64,000 nucleotides of DNA. Origin: Exophiala sp. HKRS030. Its lineage: Eukaryota > Ascomycota > Eurotiomycetes > Chaetothyriales > Herpotrichiellaceae. A model generated the notes under the pieces. It did no database searches and was not told where the DNA came from. It was given only the letters and a program-made list of their open reading frames with translations. Of this stretch, positions 1 through 11,308 are shown in pieces. Position 1 is the stretch's first letter; each line of letters opens with the position of its first letter. Position numbers and translations under genes: made by a program. Location: contig JAHWDD010000004.1 of NCBI GenBank assembly GCA_023897205.1, positions 4,030,001 to 4,094,000 of the forward strand, given 5' to 3'.

Positions 1-434
1 GAGGCTGAGGAAATCCAAGGGTATTGCCCGAGCTAGCGATTTGGGACGATGTAGTAAGAAGACTTAGGACAGAAAAGAAGGCGGATGCTGCTGGTAATCA
101 GATTTGAGGTTGATGTCGCTCAGGCCAACACGGGAAAAAAATAATGCGGAGATTTCAGAATTTGGGACTTTGGAGGCGGGTGCGGATTTTTGTGTAATAG
201 ACTTGACAACAACAAAATAGTATCTTTTGAGTTACTCTAGACACATAGAGAGCTTTATCGGCTTCGAGTGTACACTATATACCAAGGTATGCAACGTGCT
301 GTAGGGTAGAGCGGCTTTGGGTGTCGCTCTATGAGAGGGAGAAGAGTGTACAAGCCTTAATCTGTTTGTATTTGGGCAGTGACAAAAAGCCCACCGACTG
401 GACGGCGCAGGCTTTCCCAAGTGCGAGATTCGCA
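1..434. other. upstream region of the tcd-like gene
   Basis: No coding sequence was recognised here. The stretch is the presumed promoter and 5' leader of the gene starting at 435. An in-frame ATG at 321 would add 38 residues, but those residues do not resemble the family, so the leader reading is preferred. Confidence 0.5.
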
Positions 435-1979
435 ATGTCACAGTGGGTACAGCGACATGGATCTACGACGGTGCAGCTGAGCGTCGCTGCGGCCCTAGGA
501 GCCATTGCGGCGACCTCCATCATCTTTACGGCGACGTCGATCCGACGGCGGCGGATCACTGAAGAACTCAAAGCCTCGATCCCCGAGCTATCCCGCGAGC
601 ACCACGCGACGCAGCTGACCGAGTACGGCGGCGCCTTGCGGCCGAGCATCACGAACAAGGAGGACGAGCGGGCGGCCAAGATTGCCGCGCGGGCACGCAA
701 GGGTGAATACGACGAGGAGCTCATTCTGGAACAACTGGCGCGGAACAGGGTATTCTTGAAGGACGATGGCCTGGCCAAGCTACGGGACGCGTTCGTCGTG
801 GTCGTCGGGTTAGGAGGCGTGGGTAGCCACTGCGTCGCGGCGCTGGCGAGGAGTGGCGTCTCGCGCATCCGAATCGTCGACTTTGACCAGGTCACTCTGA
901 GCAGTCTGAACAGGCACGCGCTGGCGACCTTGGCGGACGTGGGCACCCCCAAAGTCCACTGCGTCAGGAAGAGGTTGGAACAGATTTGCCCGTGGGCCCG
1001 GATCGACTGCCGGAACGAACTTCTCGGGTCCAACACCACGGAGGGCCTGCTGGCGAAGTGGGACTACGAAGTCGGGGACGACGAGGACTGTCGGGAGCCC
1101 GATTGGGTGGTGGACGCCATCGACAACATCGACTCCAAGGTCGGACTGTTGCACCACTGCGCCATCAAGGGGGTCCGAGTCATCAGCTCCATGGGCGCGG
1201 GTTGCAAGAGCGACCCGACGAGGGTCCGGGTCGGGGACATCTCGATGAGCACCGACGACCCCCTGTCCAAGTCCACGCGGCGGCGACTGAGGGCGAAGGG
1301 CGTCAAGGACGGCATCCCCGTGGTCTTCTCCACGGAGAAGCCTGGGGACGGCAAGGCTGAACTCCTGCCCATCGCGGAGGAAGAGTACGACAGGGGGGAC
1401 GTGGACAAGCTCGGCGTCCTGCCCGAGTTCCGCGTCAGGATCCTGCCCGTCCTCGGGACGATGCCGGCCGTGTTTGGGTACACGGTCGCCAACCACGTCA
1501 TCTGCAGCGTCGCGGGCTACCCCATGGACTACCGGGTGGGGGACCGAGGCCGCGACAAGATGTACGACGGCCTGTTGTCCGGCCTGCAGGGCCTGGAGGA
1601 GCGCCTCGTCAGGACCACCGACGGGCAGGACGCCGTGGGTCTACGGATACCCGTCAGCCGCGACGACGTGTCGTACCTCGTCGAGGAAGTCTTTCGGGGC
1701 AAGAGCGTCGTCTCGGGCCTCATCAGCCGTCTCGCGCTGATCAGGTGGAGGAAACCCGAGGGAGGCTTCCGCATCGACGAGTCCTACCTGAAGGAGGGCC
1801 AAAAGATGGTCAAGCTGCCCATTGCCGCTCTCGTCCTAATGACCAAAGAGGAGGCACAGAGACACGAAAGGGAAGTCCTCCGCGGGGACACGGCCCCGGA
1901 AGACCTCTACGAACCGGAAGTGATAAACACGGTCCGACGAAGACATCGCGAAGAACTCTCATACGAGAGATATAGATAA
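435..1979 (+). CDS. tRNA threonylcarbamoyladenosine dehydratase (TcdA/Tcd1-Tcd2 type, E1-like)
   Basis: Single-exon gene of 514 aa from the ATG at 435. It is an E1-like ThiF-family enzyme expected to cyclise t6A37 to ct6A in ANN-decoding tRNAs using ATP. The Rossmann nucleotide loop VVGLGGVGSHC is visible, followed by the acidic strand motif RIVDFDQVTLSSLNRH and the downstream DAIDNIDSK segment, all typical of TcdA/ThiF proteins. The C-terminal GYTVANHVICSVAGYPMDY segment is also family-like. Residues about 11-33 form a hydrophobic membrane segment followed by RRRR, which fits the outer mitochondrial membrane location known for yeast Tcd proteins. The start at 435 puts this anchor near the N terminus. 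An alternative start at 321 adds 38 atypical residues. Product assignment is strong; the exact paralogue is not resolved. Confidence 0.88.
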   Translation: MSQWVQRHGSTTVQLSVAAALGAIAATSIIFTATSIRRRRITEELKASIPELSREHHATQLTEYGGALRPSITNKEDERAAKIAARARKGEYDEELILEQLARNRVFLKDDGLAKLRDAFVVVVGLGGVGSHCVAALARSGVSRIRIVDFDQVTLSSLNRHALATLADVGTPKVHCVRKRLEQICPWARIDCRNELLGSNTTEGLLAKWDYEVGDDEDCREPDWVVDAIDNIDSKVGLLHHCAIKGVRVISSMGAGCKSDPTRVRVGDISMSTDDPLSKSTRRRLRAKGVKDGIPVVFSTEKPGDGKAELLPIAEEEYDRGDVDKLGVLPEFRVRILPVLGTMPAVFGYTVANHVICSVAGYPMDYRVGDRGRDKMYDGLLSGLQGLEERLVRTTDGQDAVGLRIPVSRDDVSYLVEEVFRGKSVVSGLISRLALIRWRKPEGGFRIDESYLKEGQKMVKLPIAALVLMTKEEAQRHEREVLRGDTAPEDLYEPEVINTVRRRHREELSYERYR

Positions 1980-2895
1980 CCACATGTTTTGTTTTTGGAC
2001 CTTGGATACGAACAGGGACATTTTTTAGATTCCCTATTTGGCAGCCATCAAAAAAAAGGATCGGTCTCCCTGGCATGAAACGATACATAGAAACCACGAG
2101 CTACGCAGCCGGTTTTCTGGACCAGACAACCTGATATGATAGAAGGGTACTTTGGGCCCCCCAATGCCTACCCCCTACTCCCGCTTATTACAATCAAAAT
2201 GATCATTCACGAAGATCTGTTCCTGGTTCTCCTTTTTCCACTCTCTGTAACTCAGGCACCACCTGAGAATGCCGGCCATTTTGGATGTCATAACCCCAAA
2301 AGGCCGGGTTTGACCGGTGTCTGGCCTTTGCCCCAGAGAAGGCCATTGCGTGTTCTGCTGAGCTCAGCCTATGTTTTGCAATCACTATACGACATGAATC
2401 AGTCAAGGATCTACCGAGGACACGTCCGCACTGTACAGTCCGGGTACTGTGCGATGAGGCTCGGTCGGATGTTCCCACCCTAAATAGTTGCAAATGACAA
2501 AACGCCCACCGTCTGGGTCGAAAATAGCACGCTATTCCAAGTACTAACTCGATTTGTACATTGATATGGCTTGGCATCCTGGGGGATAGTCCCTCGTATT
2601 TCGCTCAGTTCTAGATTTCAGGGAGGAAAAGCATTTATAATATACAAGGATCCATTGAACAGATGAAGACCTTCAATTCGGACGAGAGTCGACCGGAATT
2701 TGAGCCATGGGCCATATGACGGGTCTAGACATTGGTCCGCGTCTATGGAAGATATATAAGTCCCAAATGATGGTTTAGATGGCCGTCTCTTGAACCACAC
2801 ATCTCAACTGAATAGTTACATTCACATTCTCAGACACAAAGATCCCTTCCTGTACTCAGGTTTCTTGTTCTTTTTAAAAAGAAAATCAGATCAGC
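1980..2895. other. intergenic region, SDR promoter side
   Basis: No convincing gene was found. The right end is the promoter of the SDR gene and holds a TATA box at 2753-2760. Confidence 0.5.
2753..2760 (+). promoter_or_regulatory. TATA box of the SDR gene
   Basis: TATATAAG lies 136-143 bases before the ATG at 2896 on the coding strand. Position and sequence fit a core promoter. It was read directly from sequence and is not tested. Confidence 0.45.
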
Positions 2896-4085
2896 ATGTC
2901 TTCGTACGCCGTCACTGGAGCCTCACGAGGCATCGGGGTAAGTCTGCCTGTCCTGGCTCCTCCCACCTTTCGCCTTCTATTACCCATCTCACACACACAC
3001 GAGTACCTTCTGACTTGAATTAATGTCCCTTATAGTTTGAATTCATAAAACAATTCTCAAACGATCCGGCAAACACTGTCATCGGTCTGGTTCGAGACGT
3101 CAAAGCCACCGAAGCCAAGGTCCAAGCGGAGCTCGGGGGAAGAAGCAATGTCCATATTCTGCACGGGGACTTGGACAGTTACGACTCGTTGAAAGTAGGT
3201 CCTCGAGACGTCCGCCGACGTCCTTGCTGAGGTTTACCTCGATACTGACTGCATCCTTTTCACAGAAAGCAAGTGAAGAGACTGCCAAAATCACCGGCGG
3301 AGGACTCGACTATCTCATCCACAACGGCGCTCGTCTCGTCGACAGTTCTTCTTACTTCACCTTTACTCAGCTGTAAGTAATTTCTGTGCCCACTATTCCG
3401 TCAACTTTCGTGACTTTCATAACCCCATAATCCGAAGCATTTCCTGATATCTTGCTAATGGTAAAATTGATCGTAGCGGCGAGAATCCCGTGGCTCTGGA
3501 GCAAGAAATCCTCGCCGGTTGCAAGTCCAACATTGTCGGATCCATCCATTTGTTCAACTTGTTTGTCCCGCTCATTCTCAAGGGCCAAAAGAAAAAGGTC
3601 ATTGCCATCTCCTCTGGCCACGCCGACCCGGACCTGATCACCAAATACGATCTCGACACTGTTCCCACTTACGTCATCGACAAGAGCGCACTCAACATCA
3701 TCGTGGCCAAATACAGTGCCCAGTTCAGAAAGGACGGTGTGCTCTTCCTGAGCATTAGCCCTGGAGTTGTCAATACTGGACATTTTGATCCTTCCAATTG
3801 TAAGTCACCATTTTGGTTCTCTTGCCGTGTCTTCGTTGCCTTCTTGACGCCTCACATGAGTGATGGTAGACAAAGATCTAACGTCCGATGACAGTGAGCG
3901 AGAAAGAATTGCCAGGGTTTGCTGCGACGGTAGCAAAGTTCCAGGCATATGCGCCGCATTTCAAGGAGCAGCTCACCACAGAGCAGTCTGTCAAAGCCAT
4001 GGTCTCGGTTTTTGAGAAGGCGAGTGTCGAAAATGGGGACGGTGGAGCCTTTATCTCTCACCTGGGATCCAAGCAATGGATTTGA
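2896..4085 (+). CDS. short-chain dehydrogenase/reductase (SDR)
   Basis: Five exons: 2896-2937, 3036-3194, 3266-3372, 3477-3799 and 3895-4085. They sum to 822 nt and give a 273-aa protein. Exon 1 encodes the cofactor loop TGASRGIG right after the start, so the N terminus is well fixed. Later exons give IHNGA (the NAG equivalent), ISSG with the catalytic serine, and the catalytic YVIDK (YxxxK). The substrate is unknown. The closest resemblance is to classical fungal SDRs annotated generically as NAD(P)-binding proteins. Every intron has GT..AG ends, and the phases close into one frame. A TATA box precedes the gene. The next gene converges from the right. Confidence 0.85.
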
Positions 4086-4229
4086 GGTGTCGTTTAGAAA
4101 GTGCTACACTTGCAGCTTTTTGTGGTGTTGGAAAGCGATCACGCCTGGCCATCTCGCCGCAGCATCTGCAACAATGGGAGCCAAGTGCAGAGAGCACGTA
4201 AGATTTGCAAGTATAGACGAGGTGTATAG

Positions 4230-5846
4230 TTATGAATCAGCACACTCTTTCCAATCCATGACTTCCGACATTGCTTGGCGGCACGGAGCGGAGAAGATGG
4301 ACGGTACCCAGAAGAATGTTCCCAAAGTACTCTCGACGTCGCGCCATGATTTGAACGCTAAGGCGACAGATATACGCTTGAGCCTTGATGTGTAGAATGA
4401 TTTAATGCCGGATTCGGAAGCTGCGATTGCACCCATGATCGTGTACCAGAATCTCGTCTCCAAGGTAGCGCATAACGCCAGCGAAGAAGGCACTTGCTGC
4501 TCAGGTTTCTGCAATACCTCCATCAGTTGAACGACCGAGTCGCCGAGTTCTTCTTTCGTGTCCATGGTGTGTTGTAAGGTCATTTGAAGGAATATCTTGA
4601 TCGACAAGGCTATTGCCGTGAGGAATGACTCGCGTGAAGCTGAGCTACTGTTAATCTCGATTGCTGTCTCCAGAGATTTGATTTTCCGGCGAAGGCGTGT
4701 CTGCTCTTCACGAGCGAGAGGTTTTTTGTTGTGGATATACGTGGTCAACCTGGCCACTTGATCCGCTTCCGCAAGGATTATGTACGCTGCTCTTTTGGCA
4801 TTGGTGGAAAACCAGGTATCGAATATACCAGTGTGCTCGATACTTGAAAATAGCGTCACATCGTGCCGCGAGAGGAGAATAAGTCCCTGCATAGTCGTGC
4901 TTCAAGGAAACACTATCATTAGCTTTTCGTCGAACTTATTCAGCCTACAGGGGTGTGTATACCGTGGGATTATTAGTGATGTTAGATGGGATGGCGGGAC
5001 ATTCAACTTCCGAGAGCGAAGTCTGATAATATTGACAAGGCCAGTGATGTGGATTTTCCACGCTTCAATATTGCCTAGAGCTTGCTGTTCGAGATGATAG
5101 TATTAGCAGGGATTCAAGGGGTGAGAAGCAATCAAGGTGCGAGTTTTCACTCAAGGTAAGCGGGACGGACATCGAGAACCGTAAGTATGAGTATGGCGGC
5201 GATGAGACTGTCACTGAGCCCGTCGAGACCCTCATTGAGCCGTTGCCTTACAGCTCGAATGGCCCCGCCCTTGTAGGCATCAACCATGGATCGGTGTGTA
5301 TGTTGTTGTCTCCGCGCTGCGTAGAACTGCCTCGCAAAGTATAGAGAAACTTCGAACATGGTAGGGTCAGGAAGAAAGCCGGCCCAGTCGGACTGCATCA
5401 TGGCCAAGACGGCGTCCGAGGCTGGAACGTCAGTATCCAAGTGAAGCTTCCCCATTGCGTGTGACACTATGCAAGGATCATCAGTTGGTTGTGAACGGCA
5501 TGGGAATTGAAAAACAAGCGAAGCATGTCGCCCACGCACAATGATTAATGAAAAAGGCATCGTTCCCCCTCAATATTCGATCCAGGCCAGGATGACTAAG
5601 GAAGGGGAGTTGAGAACAGCGTACAGCCTGAACGGCATGTTCATCGGCTTGCAGAGGCGTAAGGGAGGTGTGGTGCTCCTTCTGTTTCTGCGCAGCATAC
5701 TCACTAACCAGGCGCTGTCGTCGTCTTGCAAAGTTGGCTCTCGTGGTGTGTGCCCGCCTTGCCTTTGCGCTGTCATGGTCAAGTGTGGGCCCCGTTGTCG
5801 ACACGAAGGTCAAACGAGGAGCAAAAGCCACCTGGTTGGCAGACAT
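4230..5846 (-). CDS. Fungal_trans_2 (tachykinin-type) putative regulator without zinc cluster
   Basis: Four exons on the minus strand: 5846-5540, 5466-5171, 5084-4963 and 4899-4230, giving 464 aa. The N terminus reads MSANQVAFAPRLTF and is followed by a basic stretch rich in RRRQR. This is typical of the fungal family with an RxRR-rich head followed by a Fungal_trans_2-like (PF11951/DUF3468) helical domain. The block around MGKLHLDTDVP and the later HITGLVNIIRLRS segment are characteristic. No Zn2Cys6 motif is present in the head, which is normal for this subfamily. The role is probably transcriptional regulation in the nucleus, but no target can be inferred. The third intron acceptor (TTGAAG) is the least certain junction; phase supports it. 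Confidence 0.72.
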
Positions 5847-8146
5847 GATGCATGTCGCTCTGATGATAGAGGAGATACGTCAGGAATGAGATTAGGGACT
5901 GAGAAGCTGCATGAATTGAACCTCGCATCATTTCGCCTCCCAGTCGTCAAAGATGGTGGTCCAAGCATTCTGGTTTCTGGTCCACGATAGTAGGGAGAAA
6001 GAATGCCAAGCAATCTGATTTTCTTGAGTTGGTTTAGCTCGATCATGACACTTCGGAGGGAATCGTATCCGGGACTCGCAGGAGAAGAAGTATCAGAGTC
6101 AAAGTAACCCGAGAGCTTCTGGGGTATGAGAAGACTACATCAACCTTCATTGTTTTCTACCTAGTTAGGACGGTAAAATTCAATACTAATCATGAAAAGT
6201 TGGCCCTCGCGGTAATATCTGCCCATATCTGGCTGTATAGCGTGAGGCGCTAGTATCCGAGGCGTAATTCTATCATTTGAGGCTATACACCATCATATGA
6301 TGAGGGACCTGAGGGATAGTCCTCGGAGCTTTATTGCACTGTACCCATAGATGTCACTTAAAATTGTATTGGAGATCTGTACCGACATATAGCATTTTGA
6401 AAGATCCAGGGGGTTTCTGATGTGAAGTAGGCACAGTCGTGGACGGCACTTTCTATAACTCGGGATACGAAGCTCGAATCGGAGAGTGGTCGGTAAGTGC
6501 AAAATGGCACCGGAAGCAAAGGGTCGATCACCAGCATCCGGAGCTAAAATCTCCAGTATTTGTCGATAATATGACCTATGTGAGGAAGAGGCGTGCAATG
6601 GATTCGCGGCAAATATTAAATCGCTGATGCGCGAGAGATCTGAGGCATAAGTCGATCTCATGATCTTCGAATGGTTTGGCTTGATTGAAGGATCAGTACT
6701 TAAAACCGCACATCTTCCTCCTTTGGATATACGTTACGCGATTTCCATACACGGCCGAGGACCAAGAAACAAAACCCTACCTGTTACTGAAAATGGCATT
6801 TGCATGTGTAACATCTGGGCATCTCACCGTATGATTTCTAGCTTTGGGAGATTGAGACGTTCATCAGCCACCAGAGACAACACGTTGAACGGCGGTAAAC
6901 TGTGAAGAAATATCGATATGGTGATTGACTTTGTAAGGTTCGATATCAAAGGCTGGGCATCCGACATGGCGGTCAGCTTGACAACAGAGCAGTTTTCTGA
7001 AGAATCCACACACTCTTGGACATATAGTTGGTCCTCGAATCCGACTTGCGAAACTGTGTACTGCTATGAAGGCAACAGCAAGCAGTATGGGAGGACATTG
7101 AGCCGAGGAGAAGCTTTTGATGTTGCAGATTTTGTCCCGTACGCCGGCAAGCAGATCAAACGCCCGGGGATATTCTTTTTTGAGGCAGCGTGGGTTCTGA
7201 TAGCGTCGAAGATGACGCCATCGTTCACACAGATCTATATTTTCAAATCATCGGTCTATACTTCGACTGGCATCTCTGGTCCTTAGCTGATGCCGACAGC
7301 TCATGGTAATGATGGACACGGTCGTTGGCTCAGGTGAAATTAGGTGGAAGCTCTGAAAAGTGATCGAGAATGCAAAAGCGGCGACAAGCTGGAACAAGAT
7401 TGTTCCGGTGCTTCAGCCTGAGTGCCAAGCCTCGATGGTCTCCGGAAAACTACTTAAGTTCCTCTTCCCTCCCGCTCCGTCCTCGATCTTTTTTCTTTTC
7501 TTCATCTCAGTGCACGGGCTTTACGCGTTACAGTGAGGATTCGTCCGAGTACGTGTTATTGCTAGTTGAAAACTATACAACTGACCGCTCCTTGAGGTCC
7601 TCACGGATCTCATGGGAATTTTTGAATAACCTACTATGACCTTTTCATTATCATCAGCGCCTTGAGCGAAGAGATAGAGAAGAGGGTTACAGGCCTGAAA
7701 GGAACGGGCTGGTCAAATAGCGTGGGGGTTTAAGAAGCTCTCCAAGTCAAGATATGTTATCAAGCGATGTCTTATCTTTCTCCTGGTTGTTTGAAAATGA
7801 CTGAGTAGAATGAAGCATGTAGATTCAAAGCGCAGGCTACAAGTGCTTGTCACAACAAGACGGTCAAATTTCATCAGTTGAGATAGAGTCAGATAGGCAC
7901 AGCAACGTGTGCAGATCCAGATGAACTTTAGTACTGCTGAGACATCTTTCCACTGCCAACGATTCTACGCAGTGTCCTTTTCTGCCCATCGCTTCCAGTC
8001 CGACATTGATTTCATTCCATTGTTCATCGTGATGCCTCCCTATACTTAGGTTTCAGGCGCGATTTGGAGAAGACAAAATCCATCATTGCAGCCTCAATGT
8101 TATTCTCCAACTTCCACAAGTTCATCACTTTTGATCACTTTCCACA
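5847..8146. other. 2.3-kb intergenic region
   Basis: No gene could be supported. Short open frames exist on both strands (for example plus-strand 6918-7286), but they show no recognisable domain or splice context. Some of the right part must be the promoter of the gene at 8147. Confidence 0.45.
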
Positions 8147-9203
8147 ATGCCTACTGCTCTTATCACAGGTGCGACAGGCTTGCTAGGTAGACAGGTGTTG
8201 AAGGCCTTTGAAGATGCCGACTGGCAAACGGTTGGGATGGGATTCCATCGAGCCACTGGCCCAATCCGCAAAGTTGACATCACCGACTCTGGAAGCGTGG
8301 CTGCGCTCTTCGATGAGGTCAAGTACGAACACAGCTAACACAACTCTGCTGAAGGAGTACAAGCACTAACCACCTCAGACCGGACGTTGTCGTACATTGT
8401 ACGGACCACCACCACTGCTGCTGCTTCTTCTCCCTCCTACGCATGACCAAAACTAAACCTCTTCTTTAGGCGCCGCCGACCGTCAACCAGACTCCTGCAC
8501 AAAGAACCCCGCCGCAGCCCGCGCTCTCAACGTAACGGCAACTCAGACGCTCGTCGAAGCCTTCCACGGTTCGCTCTTCATCTACATCTCGACGGACTAT
8601 GTCTTCCCCGGGGCGGTAGGTGACGCCCCCTACAAATCCACCGATACGCCCAATCCGACGAACGTCTATGGCCAGACAAAACTGGACGGCGAGAATGTCG
8701 TCCTCCAACACGCCCAGAACAATGCAGTCGTCCTCCGCGTCCCCGTCCTCTACGGATCAGGTGCGCACAGCGAATCCGCCGTCAACACACTGATCGATTC
8801 ACTGTACGGCCAAAATCGCACCGTCAAAATGGACGACTGGGCCCTACGATACCCGACGAACACAGAGGACGTGGCGAGGGTGTGTCTCGACCTTGCAAAG
8901 AAGAGGACAACTCAACAAAAAGAAGGAGAAGGAGGAGAAGGAAAACCAATGCCCAATATTCTGCAGTTCAGCAGCGAAGACAAAATGACAAAGTATGAAA
9001 TATGTCAAAAGTTCAGTGAGATCATGGGTTTGCCCATAGATCACCTTGTGCCGGACAAGGATGGTGGGAAACCCAAAGATGGGACGATGAGGCCGTACGA
9101 CTGTCACTTGGACACGAGTGGGCTTAAAGATCTTGGGGTTGATGTCTCCACGGTTGATTTCGTGGCGTGGTGGAGGAGATATGTCGGTGCGTTTAGGCAT
9201 TGA
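8147..9203 (+). CDS. RmlD/MAT2B-like NAD(P)-binding protein
   Basis: Three exons: 8147-8322, 8379-8398 and 8470-9203, giving 309 aa. The first exon carries the extended-SDR loop GATGLLG. The 20-nt middle exon encodes PDVVVH, and the third begins with the CAADRQPD motif. STDYVFPG, YGQTK (catalytic YxxxK) and VLRVPVLYG are all present. This is the pattern of RmlD substrate-binding proteins and of the regulatory beta subunit of methionine adenosyltransferase (MAT2B). In fungi such proteins are usually annotated as MAT beta subunit or dTDP-4-dehydrorhamnose reductase-like, so either regulation of SAM synthesis or nucleotide-sugar reduction is possible. Branch sites CACTAAC and AACTAAAC precede the two acceptors. 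Confidence 0.82.
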
Positions 9204-9403
9204 GATAGGTATGCCTCGAGCTTGAAAAGAATGCGTCATGGGGGACTCTGGGACGAAATGGACACTCTCTGCATTTGTGCAAGCAGGAACAAACGGCGGA
9301 ATCAAAAGGACTGCAAGGAATGACCATCACGAATATCATCAACTTGAAAGTAAACGAGTTGGCCCTTTCATTACGAAGTAGCGACTAGACTATCAAATAC
9401 GAA

Positions 9404-11308
9404 TCAGTGCAAAGCCCGCTTAATCGCTCTGTCAAGATTCCCACGATCACTGTTCTGTCGTTCCATCTGCAGAGACTGCCATTTCTGACCACTCCAGGCG
9501 AGAATCAAGTTGAAGACTCGATCTCGATCGGCGGGATGAAGGAGAAGAGTGATTTCGTCGTCGTCGTCGTCTTGTAAAAACACAATCTGCAACACCGCCG
9601 ACGAGCGAGAATGGAGGTTCTTCAAATTCTTCCACATGGGATCGCTCTCGTCGGGATCGATCTTTCGGAGCTCGTGAAGCTCTAAAAATGACCATTGACG
9701 ACGAAGTCCATCGCCACTTGCCTCTAGGGCGAAACTCACGCCCGTTCTTCCCACGACGAGTCGACCCCGGCCTGATCTTTTTTCCACGGCGGCGAATGCA
9801 TGCGACTCTTCTCCCACCATCGGCCAACGCCGAGGCCCATCCCCATCATCACTATTGTCATCGCTCCGTGGTAGGTCGAACTCGGCCAGGTTTGCGTCCC
9901 TCACGACCGCCTTCTCCTGCAACCTGAGGATGGCCAACTCGGCATGGGTCGGGATGCCCCAAAAGATCCACCGGAACTGAGACACCAGGAGCCGATACTT
10001 GGGGAGGTTGGTCGCGACGGGGTACGAGAAGAAGAAGCCACCGCCGACGACGAACCACACCACCTTCATGCAGAATTCCATGTCCGCGCAGAGGCACACG
10101 GCCAGGCAGGAGGAAAAGAAAAACACCGACGCAATGGTCAGCCGCGGCTTTTCGTGTCGGTGAAAGTTGACCATGATCTCGAGGAGGTCGGCAAAGTCGC
10201 CCAATTGTCGTTGAATCATGGGGCCAATCTCGTCGAGAAACGGTTCGAGCCAATCGTGCTTTCCGTGCCGTTGGATGAGATCTCCCCAAGCTTGAACCCG
10301 TGCTTCTCGATCGAGTGCTCTGCTGACGTTGGCACGGACAGTTTGAACCGAACTCGGCTGGAACTTGTTTTTTATGGTAGAGTAGACGATGTAAAAGTAG
10401 AAATATGCCATGATGTACTGGAAGTACCACAGCACCAGGAAGAGTGCGAACCAACGTCCGGTCCGGCGGGGATCTTGCCACATGTAAACTTCTCGTACAC
10501 TCACCAAGAATGCCTGCCATGGCGCACTGGTGATGGCGATTCTTTCGATGATGCGCGCGAGATCTTCGAGATCAAAAGGCGGAGAGTCGAAGTCGTCGAT
10601 ATACTGAGAGGTGAATCCTCGCGTGTAGTAGAGTGCGAGGTGAGCCAGATATCGTTCCCACTGAAATCGCGACTCGGTAGTGAAGTGCGATCTCGGTAGA
10701 CGAGGAATGGGTCGAACCACCTTGACTCGAGTAACGTGGCGGCCCAGGATCCAAGCAGTCTGCAAGCTCTCGCGTTGCTCCTCCACTCTGTGAACCCGAT
10801 TACTTGCTTCGTCGATCTCTCCTCGAAGTTCTTGGGGGTCTGATGTTGATGCGGTGGAAGAAACGGCATGGTCAAGTGCGTCATGAGCGTCGAGTAGTTC
10901 TTGATCTCGGTCGACAGTCAATGTGGGATGTCGAGCGTTACCGATTCTTGCCGCGGCCTTCTTCGTGACCTTGCTGCGAATGAGACGCCGTGGGTGCGCG
11001 GCTATGTGCGTGGCATCCTTGACCCCGTCGGCGATGGTATTTCGAGCGGACTTTTTAGATTTGGGAGAGGTCTGGTGACTCTGGTCAAGCACCCGGCTTG
11101 GGTCGAATGCAGCGTCAGCAAAGATGTCGTCCTCATCGGACGGGTCGTCATGGTCTGGGTCATTGAGTATCTTCTTGACTTTGGACTTTGCCTTGGCCTT
11201 TAGGTGTAGCGCGCCTTCGACAAGATCGTTTGCATGTCGTTCGGTTTCCACTATGCTGTCTCGAGGGGCTGCGGCCATGCTTGACACGGGAATTGTGAAC
11301 CGCGACAC
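9404..11308 (-). CDS. GRAM-domain membrane protein (GRAMD4-like)
   Basis: Single exon of 634 aa on the minus strand. The N-terminal third is charged and low in complexity. A coiled segment around residues 130-190 precedes the membrane part. Hydrophobic segments lie at about 285-310 (FALFLVLWYFQYIMAYFYFY) and 391-430. The C-terminal part (about 490-605) has the GRAM-like fold, with RGRLVVGRTGVSFAL followed by a stretch matching a PH-like barrel. This order (N-terminal coil, paired membrane helices, GRAM) resembles fungal homologues of GRAMD4, which act at ER or mitochondrial membranes and bind lipids or regulate cell death in animals. Function in fungi is largely unknown. It is divergent from the F-box gene to the right. 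Confidence 0.75.
   Translation of the reverse strand: MSRFTIPVSSMAAAPRDSIVETERHANDLVEGALHLKAKAKSKVKKILNDPDHDDPSDEDDIFADAAFDPSRVLDQSHQTSPKSKKSARNTIADGVKDATHIAAHPRRLIRSKVTKKAAARIGNARHPTLTVDRDQELLDAHDALDHAVSSTASTSDPQELRGEIDEASNRVHRVEEQRESLQTAWILGRHVTRVKVVRPIPRLPRSHFTTESRFQWERYLAHLALYYTRGFTSQYIDDFDSPPFDLEDLARIIERIAITSAPWQAFLVSVREVYMWQDPRRTGRWFALFLVLWYFQYIMAYFYFYIVYSTIKNKFQPSSVQTVRANVSRALDREARVQAWGDLIQRHGKHDWLEPFLDEIGPMIQRQLGDFADLLEIMVNFHRHEKPRLTIASVFFFSSCLAVCLCADMEFCMKVVWFVVGGGFFFSYPVATNLPKYRLLVSQFRWIFWGIPTHAELAILRLQEKAVVRDANLAEFDLPRSDDNSDDGDGPRRWPMVGEESHAFAAVEKRSGRGRLVVGRTGVSFALEASGDGLRRQWSFLELHELRKIDPDESDPMWKNLKNLHSRSSAVLQIVFLQDDDDDEITLLLHPADRDRVFNLILAWSGQKWQSLQMERQNSDRGNLDRAIKRALH

Noticed and set aside
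6918..7286. 122-codon plus-strand frame in the large spacer
   Set aside because: No domain, no homologous pattern I recognise, and no supporting splice or promoter signals. It may be chance or a fragment.
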